Part shown: in pieces, positions 8,649-18,406 of the stretch
How the letters are laid out: each line of letters opens with the position of its first letter
Position numbering within the stretch: position 1 is the stretch's first letter
Assembly (NCBI GenBank): GCA_949752745.1
Contig: OX457032.1
Span: 10,605,543 to 10,669,542, forward strand
Direction: 5' to 3'
DNA: 64,000 nucleotides
DNA from: Protula sp. h YS-2021
Lineage: Eukaryota > Annelida > Polychaeta > Sabellida > Serpulidae
Notes under the pieces: model-generated
The model's input: only the letters and a program-made list of their open reading frames with translations
Told to the model about the DNA's origin: nothing
Database searches by the model: none
Program-made: the position numbers and the translations under genes

Positions 8649-10254
8649 TGTAGTGAAGTAAATACGAGCCCCCATTTATTTAACTAAACAACAGTCTGCA
8701 AGCAAGCTGAAAAGGTCCCGGACTAAATGTTCCCAATGCCAATAAATACTAGCTCCTTAAATATGAAAAGTTTATTCACACTTCATCCAGATAAAAAAAA
8801 ATACCATAAAAAATACCAGTACACAGATACCAACACAAAAACCCCTTATTATTTTTCACACTAATTGTTTGTCCCAGCTAAATAACCCAACACACAGTGA
8901 CCTCGATTAGGTCACAACAGACGAGCGATGTTAAGCAGATCCCACACAGGCGTATGACGTCATCACCAAGTCCCATGCAGACTAGTGATGGCATCAGAAG
9001 AAGTCACACGCCGACGAGTAATGTCATCAAAAGGGTCACACGCTGACGGGTGACGTCATCAAGAAGGTCACACGTGACCTGTAACCTTATCAACGGTCAG
9101 ACGGCGAATGGCTTGAATGCGCGACGCTCATTACATCCCGTAATGTCACACCAGATGGAGATATTCATAAGATCACACAGGCGACGATATCAATCGAATC
9201 TTGTTCCCAGTCCCACTCAAAAGACCGCCATCAAGAGGTCACACAGGCAAACTCAGATGACCGACCTCACGAAGTCACAGAGATGATCGACATCACGAGG
9301 TCACACAGACGAACTCAGGTGACTGACGTTACAAGATCACACAGCCGACATCGGTCAAATCTTGTCCCCGGCCCCACTCATCAACACGGTGCAAAAAACT
9401 GTGGGAATAAATATACACCATAAATATTCACTTAAAATTGAATTCTATCCAGCCTTGTTTTACACATGTCCAAAATTCCCCATTTCCTCAGTTTATAAAA
9501 AGCTAGATTCTCCTCCCCTTCCAGCAGATATTTACTTATCACATGCACAAAAAAATCTATTACACTCCCTCACAAAATACTCATATTTATATAAAGAAAT
9601 AAATATATTACTAAATGACATACCTAAATTAAATTAACTCGATATAAAATTAAGTTAACCCGATATCAAATTGACTTAACCCAATATAAAGTCAACTCAC
9701 CCAGTGACTCGTATACACGTCCGTAAATTACTAACCAGCGATCAACACATATTTACACGAGGCTTTTTCCGTAGCCAATATACATTTTATTTAATACAAC
9801 AGGCATTTAGCCCAACACATCACAAAAGGCTGCTTTGACCAGCACATCACAAAGAGCTGCCTTAGCCCAACAAGCCACACCGGCACGTCTTATGCCTTTG
9901 CCATCGCTGCACAGAATGAAATCAAAATGACCGCGACCCGCGAAGGAAAAATAACATTTGACCAATGCTCAATAGAATGTTCAACACAGGTCAAACATTG
10001 AACCCACGTGTGCCTTTCAAACATTAGTCACAATGTTTTTCAAACATTGAAACAATGGGTACACGTACTGAACGTACACATGCACTATGGGACACAGCCA
10101 GTATATTGTTGCACATCAAATCCATTTATAGAAATTTCAGATAAACACATTTAAATGCATAGAATTCATGGGCCCGGTCAACAAAGGTGACCTCACGCGT
10201 CAACTGGTGACCCACAGCCCATTCCATACCTGTACATTAATTGTCATCACAACA
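8649..10254 (-). repeat. 3' LTR
   Basis: 1,606 bp. Reading the minus strand it begins TGTTGTGATG and ends ACTACA. It is nearly identical to 16144-17748. It contains an array of GTCACAC/GACG-type units with two TGACGTCA sites and further along an AT-rich part. Small open frames in it are identical in both LTRs and are not genes. Confidence 0.92.
8885..9350. repeat. Degenerate array of GTCACAC...GACG units with CRE-like sites (3' LTR)
   Basis: About ten imperfect units of roughly 40-50 bp, each with GTCACAC or GATCACAC and a GACG step. Perfect TGACGTCA palindromes occur at 8955-8962 and 9051-9058. The matching array in the other LTR has them at 16449-16456 and 16545-16552. TGACGTCA is the CREB/ATF core, so the array may be a promoter or enhancer block. 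Confidence 0.7.
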
Positions 10255-10270
10255 TATATCCCCCTTCCAA
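10255..10270 (-). promoter_or_regulatory. Polypurine tract
   Basis: Minus strand reads GGAAGGGGGATATA immediately before the 3' LTR, the expected place for plus-strand priming of a retroelement. Confidence 0.7.
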
Positions 10271-10343
10271 GGCAATTAATGTAACGACATAACTATTCAA
10301 GTACATTTTTATTATTTTAAACACTTTTATACATAGACTAGCT

Positions 10344-13300
10344 TCATACTTCTTGAACATTCCGGCTCAAGAAATCGGCGCCCAGATTGTCCTCACCCTT
10401 TATATACTCAACTCTGTATCTGTAGGGTTGGAGGGCCAGGGCCCAACGCATCACACGCTGGTTGTTGAACTTAGCCTTGTTCAGGTAAGCCAAAGACTGA
10501 TGGTCAGTTTGTAACACAAACTCTTTGCCATACAGGTAAACTCTGAATTTGTTGAATGCCCACACAATTGCTAAGCACTCCTTCTCCATAACAGAGTAAT
10601 TGCTTTCGCGTGGCAACAATTTCTTGCTTATATATGCTATTGGAAATAGCATGTCCTGGTGTTTTTGCAGGAGCACAGCCCCAAGTCCAGTATCGGATGC
10701 ATCTGTTCGCAACACGAACGGTTTTTGTACATCAGGAAGCTTGAGTACTGGGTCTTGACTAAGTTCTATTTTAAGATCTACAAAGGCTTTCTCGTGTTCA
10801 GCCGTCCACTTCAGGCGATCTGGTTGATTCTTTCTTGTTAGATCGGTAAGGGATTTGACTTTGGTTGCGTAGTTTGGAATAAATTTCCGATAATATCCAG
10901 TCAGTCCCAACAGGGATCTCAATTGTTTCTTTGTTTGAGGTGCATGTGCCTCCTGAATCTTCTGAACTTTGTCTTCTTGTGTCATCAGCAAGCCTTCTTT
11001 GATACGATGGCCAGTGAATTCAATGTCGCTGTATCCGAAAAAACACTTTGAAGGTTTCACTGTAAGTCGAGCACCTCTAATCCTTTCAAACAAGGCTCTG
11101 AGAGAACTAAGTTGTTCTTTCCAAGTAACTGTGTGACTGAGAACATCGTCGACAAAATTGTCTATGTTTTTCAAATGCCGAATAAGCTCTCTCATCACTC
11201 TAGGGTAGGTTGCACCAGAATTTATGAGTCCAAATGTCATCATGCAGTACTGGTAATGTCCAAACGGTGTTGAGAATGCGGTGATCCCCTTCGAGTTATC
11301 TTCCAGTGGGATTTGCCAATACCCTTTGCAGAAATCAAGCTTTGAAAAGTATTTGTCGTTTGCGCATTTTGCGTATATTGCATCAATGTCTGGCATAGGT
11401 TCGCAATCGAACTTTGTCACTTTGTTAACCTGTCGCATGTCTTGACAGTAACGCACTGATCCATCTTTCTTTTTAACGATTACTATTGGAGAGCAATACG
11501 GAGAATCTGAAGGTTCAATAATCCCCATCTCTAACATTCCTCTTATTTCTTTCTCCATGTCGTTGTACATAGCGTATGGTACAGGGTATGGTTTACATCG
11601 GATTGGCTCTTTATCTGTAAGAGTTATTTTGTGTTCACCCAAGTTGGTTACTCCTGGTCTTGAAGAAAATATATCGCTGAATTCGTTCATAAGGGCTGAG
11701 ATTTCTTGCTTTTGTTTTGTCGTGAGATCAGGATTGATACTGACGTCCTTATAAGTTTCCTCTTGTTTGCTGTTGCTGATACCAACGATGTCAGGATGTT
11801 CGCTGTCCACCTGGTCGTCTTCAAAAGTAATAGCTGCTACTGAAACCACGTTTGTTTCTGGCGTTGGGCGTAAGTATTGTTTGAGCATGTTGAAGTGAAA
11901 AATTTTCACTCTTTCAGGTAGCTGTATGGCGTAGTTGTTAATTCCAACTCGATCCTTGACGACGTAAGGTCCCTTCCATTTCATAAGAAGTTTGTTGTTA
12001 TCGGTTGGGAGTAAGATGAGAACTTCATCACCAGTCTTGAGTACTCGCGGTTTAGCCTTCTTGTCGAAGTAGCCTTTCTGTTTGACTTGCGATTTCCGAA
12101 GTTCTTCGGCTGCAAGTTTGCAAGTTTCTTGAAGTCGTTCGCGTAGATCAAGCACATACTCATAAGTGTCTTTGACCTCCTCTTCTATCTGCTCCTTTGA
12201 CCAGATTTCCTTCAGAATGGACATTGGCCCGCGCACTGTTCTCCCATATAACAACTCAAAGGCCGAAAATCCTGCTAAACTGTCCAGAGGTGCTTCGCGA
12301 TATGCAAATAGCAGTGGTTCAATGAAGCGATCCCATTCCTTTGGTTGATCTTGTATCATTCTCTTTATCATTTGTTTTAATGTACCATTATATTTCTCGC
12401 AAAGACCGTTACACTGAGCATGATACGGTGTTGTATAAATGGCTTTGACTGACAGTAGGCGGTGGACTTCTTTCATCACATCCGATGTAAATTGAGTTCC
12501 ACGGTCGCTCAGAATTTCCTGAGGAATTCCTATGTCACTGAACATCTTCAGCAATGCTTCAGCTACTGTAACCGTGTCGATATTTGTCAATGGTATTGCC
12601 TTTGGATACCTTGTTGCCATGTCAACCATAGTTAGAATGTACCTATGCTTTCTTGCAGAAGGTGGAAACAATGGTCCAACTAAGTCGATCGCTACTCGCT
12701 GAAAAGGCGTTGTAATAATTGGCAAATTCACTAGTGGCGCTTTTGATATCATACCACGAGGTACTGTACGTTGGCAAATGTCACAAGATTTACAAAATCT
12801 AGAAATGTCGTCATACATATTTGGCCAGTAAAAGTTCGATTGTATCCTTTCAGTTGTTTTATTAATACCCATATGTCCTGCCATGATTGATTCGTGACCA
12901 CATTTCATCACGGTTTGTCTGTACTTCTTTGATACCACGAGTTGTTTTCCCCTCACGTCGTTGCCGGTTTCTATGGAATACGTTGTGCGATACAACAATC
13001 CTTGAAACTTCTTAAAGGTTGTGGCTTTCTTTGTCTCTTCATTCACTTTTGACTTCTTGATCTCACACCATTTCCTTGCTTGGTGTAGTGTTGGATCTTT
13101 GTCTTGACATGTCTTGAATTGATGATTATCACCCAGTTCTGGAAGAATAGGAATCTTCAATAACTTTGGTGGCTTATTTTGCTCCGCAGCTTGGCTCCTT
13201 GTTGTGACAGCCAGTGTGCTTTCTTCAGTTTTAGTTGTAGATTGACTGTCTGCTTTTACCATTGAATGTTTGTCTATTTGCTGTGCTTTGTTGAACATGA

Positions 13301-13448
13301 AGTCGTTAGGCTGCTCTATAATCTTTGGGAGATTTCCAAGAATCACATCACAAAGCGGTTCATCCAGACACAAAAAATTCCAAAACACCTGTGTAGAATG
13401 CAGACTCGATATGCAATTCAGCAAACTGTGCGATGCGAGCTGTTTGAT
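10344..13448 (-). CDS. pol: Pol polyprotein: protease C-end, integrase, reverse transcriptase, RNase H
   Basis: Counting from position 13424: end of the protease with DVILGN (about 26-31); zinc-binding HHCC domain (His177, His184, Cys211/Cys214 region); integrase core with Asp247, Asp307 and Glu343 (35-residue spacing before the Glu); a GPY/F domain with WKGPYVV (about 483-489); reverse transcriptase (about 590-790) with SKLDFCKGYWQI and the FVDD catalytic box; RNase H with TDAS, EKECLAIVW and TDHQSL. Integrase precedes reverse transcriptase, unlike standard Gypsy but as in Gmr1-like elements. There is no good start codon; it would be made as a Gag-Pol fusion. One in-frame TAG at 13449-13451 separates it from Gag-Pro, but that stop lies in a stretch where the protease reads in another frame. 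Confidence 0.9.
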   Translation of the reverse strand: MKQLASHSLLNCISSLHSTQVFWNFLCLDEPLCDVILGNLPKIIEQPNDFMFNKAQQIDKHSMVKADSQSTTKTEESTLAVTTRSQAAEQNKPPKLLKIPILPELGDNHQFKTCQDKDPTLHQARKWCEIKKSKVNEETKKATTFKKFQGLLYRTTYSIETGNDVRGKQLVVSKKYRQTVMKCGHESIMAGHMGINKTTERIQSNFYWPNMYDDISRFCKSCDICQRTVPRGMISKAPLVNLPIITTPFQRVAIDLVGPLFPPSARKHRYILTMVDMATRYPKAIPLTNIDTVTVAEALLKMFSDIGIPQEILSDRGTQFTSDVMKEVHRLLSVKAIYTTPYHAQCNGLCEKYNGTLKQMIKRMIQDQPKEWDRFIEPLLFAYREAPLDSLAGFSAFELLYGRTVRGPMSILKEIWSKEQIEEEVKDTYEYVLDLRERLQETCKLAAEELRKSQVKQKGYFDKKAKPRVLKTGDEVLILLPTDNNKLLMKWKGPYVVKDRVGINNYAIQLPERVKIFHFNMLKQYLRPTPETNVVSVAAITFEDDQVDSEHPDIVGISNSKQEETYKDVSINPDLTTKQKQEISALMNEFSDIFSSRPGVTNLGEHKITLTDKEPIRCKPYPVPYAMYNDMEKEIRGMLEMGIIEPSDSPYCSPIVIVKKKDGSVRYCQDMRQVNKVTKFDCEPMPDIDAIYAKCANDKYFSKLDFCKGYWQIPLEDNSKGITAFSTPFGHYQYCMMTFGLINSGATYPRVMRELIRHLKNIDNFVDDVLSHTVTWKEQLSSLRALFERIRGARLTVKPSKCFFGYSDIEFTGHRIKEGLLMTQEDKVQKIQEAHAPQTKKQLRSLLGLTGYYRKFIPNYATKVKSLTDLTRKNQPDRLKWTAEHEKAFVDLKIELSQDPVLKLPDVQKPFVLRTDASDTGLGAVLLQKHQDMLFPIAYISKKLLPRESNYSVMEKECLAIVWAFNKFRVYLYGKEFVLQTDHQSLAYLNKAKFNNQRVMRWALALQPYRYRVEYIKGEDNLGADFLSRNVQEV

Positions 13449-13472
13449 CTACTGAAATATATCGTCCTTTTT
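13372..13472 (-). pseudogene. Protease middle segment shifted to the -1 frame by two compensating indels
   Basis: Between an A5 run (plus-strand T5, 13468-13472) and a T6 run (plus-strand A6, 13372-13377) the protease-like sequence continues in the -1 frame and then returns to the Gag/Pol frame. The middle piece, about 30 residues, has no stop and ends with the AFYTG-type segment expected in this protease. One base lost in the first run and one gained in the second would explain it. Confidence 0.6.
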
Positions 13473-14825
13473 GTTAATAAACTGTTGTGGTTTCACTAAA
13501 TCTTTACGGATGATAGCGGTAGTGCAACCTGTATCACGCAGAACTTGAACCTCTGTGTTGTTGACTGTGCCTTTAACAATTGGTAGAAGTTGCATGAAGT
13601 GTTTATCTTCCGGTAAAGTGTTAGCACATCCCATGCTTGGTAATCGATCCAATGGTTTTCTCTTCCAACTCTTACACTGGTGGCCGTTTGACGTTGCTAT
13701 GCAAGTTGATAGCGTGTGCTTCTCTAGTTCTGGCTCCGAACTGTCATCTTCTTGCACGTTAACAGCGGCTGAGGCATTCATGGCTTTTTGCTTTGCACGA
13801 CATTCATTTGCTTTATGTCCCTTTTGCTGGCAGTAAAAGCATGTGATGTATTGTTGACTTTTGATACTGTCGTTGGTTTGTGCCTTTGACGAATTGTTGT
13901 CTTTGCCAAATGTCTCCTTTGGTTTACTCTGTATCTTCTTATCTGCTGGTTTGGGTTGAATACGATGGGCTTCCATGTATACTTCTGCAGCATGAGATAT
14001 TTCACTCAAGTCGTGAAGCTCCTTCTCTCTGATGTACATTGAAACTTCAGTAGGACAAGCGTGTAAAAATTTCTCAGCTATCATGAAGTTCCTCAATCCC
14101 TCAAAATTCTTTGGAATTCCAGCAAGCTCAATCCAATTGTCGAAGCAGTCAGACAGCTTTGATATAAACTGGCTTGCATTTTCTCCACGTTCCATTTTGG
14201 TCGAATGAAAACGTTTTCTGTATCCTTCTTCTGTCATTTGATACTTCTTTAAAAGTTCCGCTTTAAGCTTTTGGTAATTGTTGACGTCACAAGCGGGCAT
14301 CTGAGCGTACACTTCCAAAGCTTTTCCTCGTAATAAAGCGCTGAGATATGTCGCTAAATGTTCTTCTTGCCATTCGTTAGATGTGGCGAAGCGCTCAAAT
14401 CGTCGAATGTATGCATCCATGTTGTCTTTGTTGTCATCAAAGTATGGAAGCTTAGGTCCTTTTTGCCCGTGATTGTGTCCAGTAGACATCAACGACTGAT
14501 TCTGTTCACCAGCGGCCTTTTTGCTTTGTAATTCCAATTGCAATTTCATCATTTGTAATTCGTGCTCCTGTTCTTCTTTCTTCATATGTAATTCTCTTTC
14601 AAATTTTTCTTGTTCAAGTTGTCGATTTCTTTCAAAGTTTTCACGTTCCATTTGGGCCTGAAGTTGTAACTTTTCCCTTTCCAGTAATTCTTTCTTTTCT
14701 TCCCGAGCGATTGACCTCTCATCCCTTTCGATGTCTTTCTGTTCCCGGCTGTATGCAAAATCCCACAAATCTTTGTCCTTTAATCCAAGCTTCTCTCCCA
14801 TTTCGAGATATTTTGCAAAATCCAT
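13449..14825 (-). CDS. gag: Gag-Pro polyprotein with SCAN-like capsid and zinc knuckle
   Basis: 458 residues from the ATG at 14825. Residues about 25-105 form a highly charged Glu/Lys/Gln-rich coiled coil. Then comes a capsid region of about 170 residues (PYFDD...AYIRRFERFA through YIREKELHDL) that resembles the retroviral capsid C-domain related to vertebrate SCAN domains. A CCHC zinc knuckle follows (CFYCQQKGHKANEC), and near the end the aspartic protease active site DTGCT. Gag forms the particle and packages RNA; the protease processes the polyprotein. The frame ends at 13449 because of the break described for the protease segment. Confidence 0.88.
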   Translation of the reverse strand: MDFAKYLEMGEKLGLKDKDLWDFAYSREQKDIERDERSIAREEKKELLEREKLQLQAQMERENFERNRQLEQEKFERELHMKKEEQEHELQMMKLQLELQSKKAAGEQNQSLMSTGHNHGQKGPKLPYFDDNKDNMDAYIRRFERFATSNEWQEEHLATYLSALLRGKALEVYAQMPACDVNNYQKLKAELLKKYQMTEEGYRKRFHSTKMERGENASQFISKLSDCFDNWIELAGIPKNFEGLRNFMIAEKFLHACPTEVSMYIREKELHDLSEISHAAEVYMEAHRIQPKPADKKIQSKPKETFGKDNNSSKAQTNDSIKSQQYITCFYCQQKGHKANECRAKQKAMNASAAVNVQEDDSSEPELEKHTLSTCIATSNGHQCKSWKRKPLDRLPSMGCANTLPEDKHFMQLLPIVKGTVNNTEVQVLRDTGCTTAIIRKDLVKPQQFINKKDDIFQ

Positions 14826-16122
14826 GACGTTGCTGTAAATTTATCCGCATCCAAGTTGTAAGTTTTTCAAATAAAATGAATGGTTATATAAATGTTTGTG
14901 GTTTGTGACTAATGTAATTGTTTATCAAGAATTTAAATATTTGAGTATATAGTAATTTTGCAAGTATAACTTTTGTGTTGAATTCAAAATTTAAATGTGC
15001 ATTTTTTAACTGTAGATCTATGAGTTCATAGAAAGAAATAATTTAATCGACGGACAATGAAACCAGTAACAGACGGACCGTATAACTACACTTGATGCTG
15101 TTTATTTTAGATTCCTGTGATTTAGAATAATGATAAGATTTCAGGCAGTTGATTGTTCAATGTAATTGGAAGAAGTTCAGGTGCAACCCCAGCAATACCT
15201 TTTCTGTCTTATATAACTAACCATAAGACACTTCACGTTGAAAAGGCTTGTATGGGTGCACTGTATATTGAAGACTGTAATCATGAGTCTACGGACCGAC
15301 AGACAGACTCACATTATGGTACCTGTTTACTTGTTGTAAAGAGGTAACGAACTGACATACCGACGGACTGACAACGGACAAACAGGACACACTCTGCACT
15401 CGTTCTCTTGTCTTAATAACTAACCTAAGACACTTCACGGCAAGAACAGTACAGTCTCCACGTACTTTACGATACTACGCAACTTCTGCATGTATCTTTC
15501 CTTCAGATACCTGTCAAAATCCAATTTTTCTTAGATTCTACAGATATGAATTTGAATTCTGCAAATCGAATTCAACACACAATTCCAACTGGTTTTTCAC
15601 ACAAGACTAAACAAGATATATCTCCTCAATAAGTATTTCTTGTCACTCGATTTACCCAACGAGTTTGTTTCATTAGACAAGCAAATATCTTATTGAATGC
15701 AAAAGCAGAAGACAAAACCGGGTACCTGCGGTCACATTTGTCTTTCAATCTATGCAGAGAACTTGCTATCTTAAGTGCAACTCACTAATGCGATGGAGAT
15801 ACACTATTGAGAAGCTAAGACAGTCTTGTTAAAGTGCTGATGAGTACCTTTCTTTTCTTGATTCGACCCTTTACTATTATGAAACAATTTTGTAACACCT
15901 CATCATAATTTACACATGAAAAAATAAAGAATACCCTTTTTGATTTAAAGTCTACATCACATCCCGTTTCACATCGATAATATCTAATACGATATTAAAT
16001 CAGTTTAACGAATTACTAAATTATTTACTCAATCCATATTAGAACAATTTACCTTCCCATCCAATCCCTATCAAAACCATTTAACTTTCCATCCAATCCA
16101 TATCAGAACAAGGTACCTTCCC
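14826..16122 (-). other. 5' leader of the retrotransposon
   Basis: About 1.3 kb between primer site and Gag start. No gene is seen. It is AT-rich and probably contains the packaging signal. Short frames in it have no recognisable content. Confidence 0.6.
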
Positions 16123-16139
16123 ATCCCGGACGAGCCCCA
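16123..16139 (-). promoter_or_regulatory. Primer-binding site, tRNA-Pro-like
   Basis: The minus strand reads TGGGGCTCGTCCGGGAT four bases after the end of the 5' LTR. This is complementary to the 3' end of animal tRNA-Pro, apart from one G fewer in the G run, and resembles the primer site of gammaretroviruses. Confidence 0.7.
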
Positions 16140-16143
16140 AAAT

Positions 16144-17748
16144 TGTAGTGAAGTAAATACGAGCCCCCATTTATTTAACTAAACAACAGTCTGCAAGCAA
16201 GCTGAAAAGGTCCCGGACTAAATGTTCCCAATCCCAATAAATACTAGCTCCTTAAATATGAAAAGTTTATTCACACTTCATCCAGATAAAAAAAATACCA
16301 TAAAAAATACCAGTACACAGATACCAACACAAAAACCCCTTATTATTTTTCACACTAATTGTTTGTCCCAGCTAAATAACCCAACACACAGTGACCTCGA
16401 TTAGGTCACAACAGACGAGCGATGTTAAGCAGATCCCACACAGGCGTATGACGTCATCACCAAGTCCCATGCAGACTAGTGATGGCATCAGAAGAAGTCA
16501 CACGCCGACGAGTAATGTCATCAAAAGGGTCACACGCTGACGGGTGACGTCATCAAGAAGGTCACACGTGACCTGTAACCTTATCAACGGTCAGACGGCG
16601 AATGGCTTGAATGCGCGACGCTCATTACATCCCGTAATGTCACACCAGATGGAGATATTCATAAGATCACACAGGCGACGATATCAATCGAATCTTGTTC
16701 CCAGTCCCACTCAAAAGACCGCCATCAAGAGGTCACACAGGCAAACTCAGATGACCGACCTCACGAAGTCACAGAGATGATCGACATCACGAGGTCACAC
16801 AGACGAACTCAGGTGACTGACGTTACAAGATCACACAGCCGACATCGGTCAAATCTTGTCCCCGGCCCCACTCATCAACACGGTGCAAAAAACTGTGGGA
16901 ATAAATATACACCATAAATATTCACTTAAAATTGAATTCTATCCAGCCTTGTTTTACACATGTCCAAAATTCCCCATTTCCTCAGTTTATAAAAAGCTAG
17001 ATTCTCCTCCCCTTCCAGCAGATATTTACTTATCACATGCACAAAAAAATCTATTACACTCCCTCACAAAATACTCATATTTATATAAAGAAATAAATAT
17101 ATTACTAAATGACATACCTAAATTAAATTAACTCGATATAAAATTAAGTTAACCCGATATCAAATTGACTTAACCCAATATAAAGTCAACTCACCCAGTG
17201 ACTCGTATACACGTCCGTAAATTACTAACCAGCGATCAACACATATTTACACGAGGCTTTTTCCGTAGCCAATATACATTTTATTTAATACAACAGGCAT
17301 TTAGCCCAACACATCACAAAAGGCTGCTTTGACCAGCACATCACAAAGAGCTGCCTTAGCCCAACAAGCCACACCGGCACGTCTTATGCCTTTGCCATCG
17401 CTGCACAGAATGAAATCAAAATGACCGCGACCCGCGAAGGAAAAATAACATTTGACCAATGCTCAATAGAATGTTCAACACAGGTCAAACATTGAACCCA
17501 CGTGTGCCTTTCAAACATTAGTCACAATGTTTTTCAAACATTGAAACAATGGGTACACGTACTGAACGTACACATGCACTATGGGACACAGCCAGTATAT
17601 TGTTGCACATCAAATCCATTTATAGAAATTTCAGATAAACACATTTAAATGCATAGAATTCATGGGCCCGGTCAACAAAGGTGACCTCACGCGTCAACTG
17701 GTGACCCACAGCCCATTCCATACCTGTACATTAATTGTCATCACAACA
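16144..17748 (-). repeat. 5' LTR
   Basis: 1,605 bp; the promoter copy for the element. Same content as the 3' LTR, with one substitution near 16231 and one base fewer in an A run near 16290. Confidence 0.92.
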
Positions 17749-17753
17749 CAATT
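17749..17753. repeat. Target-site duplication CAATT, right copy
   Basis: Matches 8644-8648 exactly. Taking out the LTR element and one CAATT copy leaves both polymerase pieces in one frame. Confidence 0.9.
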
Positions 17754-18332
17754 CTTTATAGGCTTCTGGCAAGTCCTGTTCAATATCCTCTGGATTGTAG
17801 GCTATATGAGTTCGACTGCTGATAAAAGCATTATCCACTTGTTCTACCATCACACCTTCAGCATTCGCCGTCAGTTTCTTGAAGCGTGCATGCACGACAA
17901 TATACCATTTCATGCCATGATTTAAGGTCTCCAACAAATGTCTCTTAATCCGATTCTCTTGTTGCCGCATTTCAAGTAATAAATCCGATCCATCTTCAGG
18001 CTCAAACCGTCTTTCCTGTGCGTTTTCACCCAGACTCACTCTTCTCCCTCTCCCTACTTGTACTCTCTTTGGTTCTTCCATCCTGCATACATGTGTGTCA
18101 AACGCTTCCATAGATGCAAATATCTTTACACATCTACAGCAGAGGAACGGATCAGGTCTGATAATGCTATCTTGCATCGTCTTTTGTCTCTTCACTTCTA
18201 TCTGCTGAACAAGCTCTTCACGAGCACGTTTCAACCTTGCTGGTTTACACGTATGTGCCACATACAAGTCCAGAAATGGAAAGTTTGTTTGCACTCATGA
18301 CAAAACACTGATGTGTCTGAATTCGTAGCCAT
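17749..18332 (-). pseudogene. polB: DNA polymerase B, N-terminal piece, separated by the LTR element and with one frame break
   Basis: The frame from about 18294 to 17749 runs directly into the polymerase frame that resumes at 8648. It holds a basic segment, a C2H2-like finger (CCRCVKIF...H..C) and a charged helical stretch. No ATG begins this frame. The likely start is the ATG at 18332 in a neighbouring frame, which carries the first C-x2-C half of another finger (CHECKQTF). The frames meet near 18278-18288, consistent with loss of one base there. The N-terminal domain of these polymerases is thought to be linked to protein priming. The whole protein would be about 1,230 residues. Confidence 0.75.
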
Positions 18333-18395
18333 TGGTGTTGCTGCTGCTGCTGCCGCCGTCAACTACTAAAGACTGTTGTGATGTTTCCCTCCTCC

Positions 18396-18406
18396 CCTTT
18401 TATATA
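18396..18406 (-). promoter_or_regulatory. TATA box of the polymerase gene
   Basis: TATATAAAAGG on the minus strand, about 64 nt before the ATG at 18332, with a CTG/CAG triplet run between them. Confidence 0.6.

Larger units (their letters stand above)
8649..17748 (-). mobile_element. Ty3/Gypsy LTR retrotransposon, Gmr1-like domain order, 9.1 kb
   Basis: A complete element on the minus strand: 5' LTR 16144-17748, primer-binding site next to it, leader, Gag-Pro, Pol, polypurine tract, 3' LTR 8649-10254, ends TG...CA and CAATT duplications. Pol carries integrase before reverse transcriptase and RNase H, as in the Gmr1-like group of Ty3/Gypsy elements. The two LTRs differ by eye by one substitution and one A-run length change over 1.6 kb, which indicates a recent insertion. 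It lies inside the DNA polymerase gene of the virus-like element and splits it. Two small indels in the protease region are the only breaks seen in its genes. Confidence 0.93.

Noticed and set aside
9050..9637. Two small frames in the LTR, repeated identically at 16544-17131
   Set aside because: They are identical because the LTRs are; no domain or start signal supports a protein.
13449..13451. Amber stop readthrough between Gag-Pro and Pol as in gammaretroviruses
   Set aside because: Gag-Pro and Pol are in one frame with one TAG, which looks tempting next to a tRNA-Pro primer site. But protease-like sequence around the TAG reads in another frame, so the stop is more likely a result of two indels.
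15837..15860. CTGATGAGT core resembling a hammerhead ribozyme in the retrotransposon leader
   Set aside because: The matching GAAA box and stems could not be put together around it.
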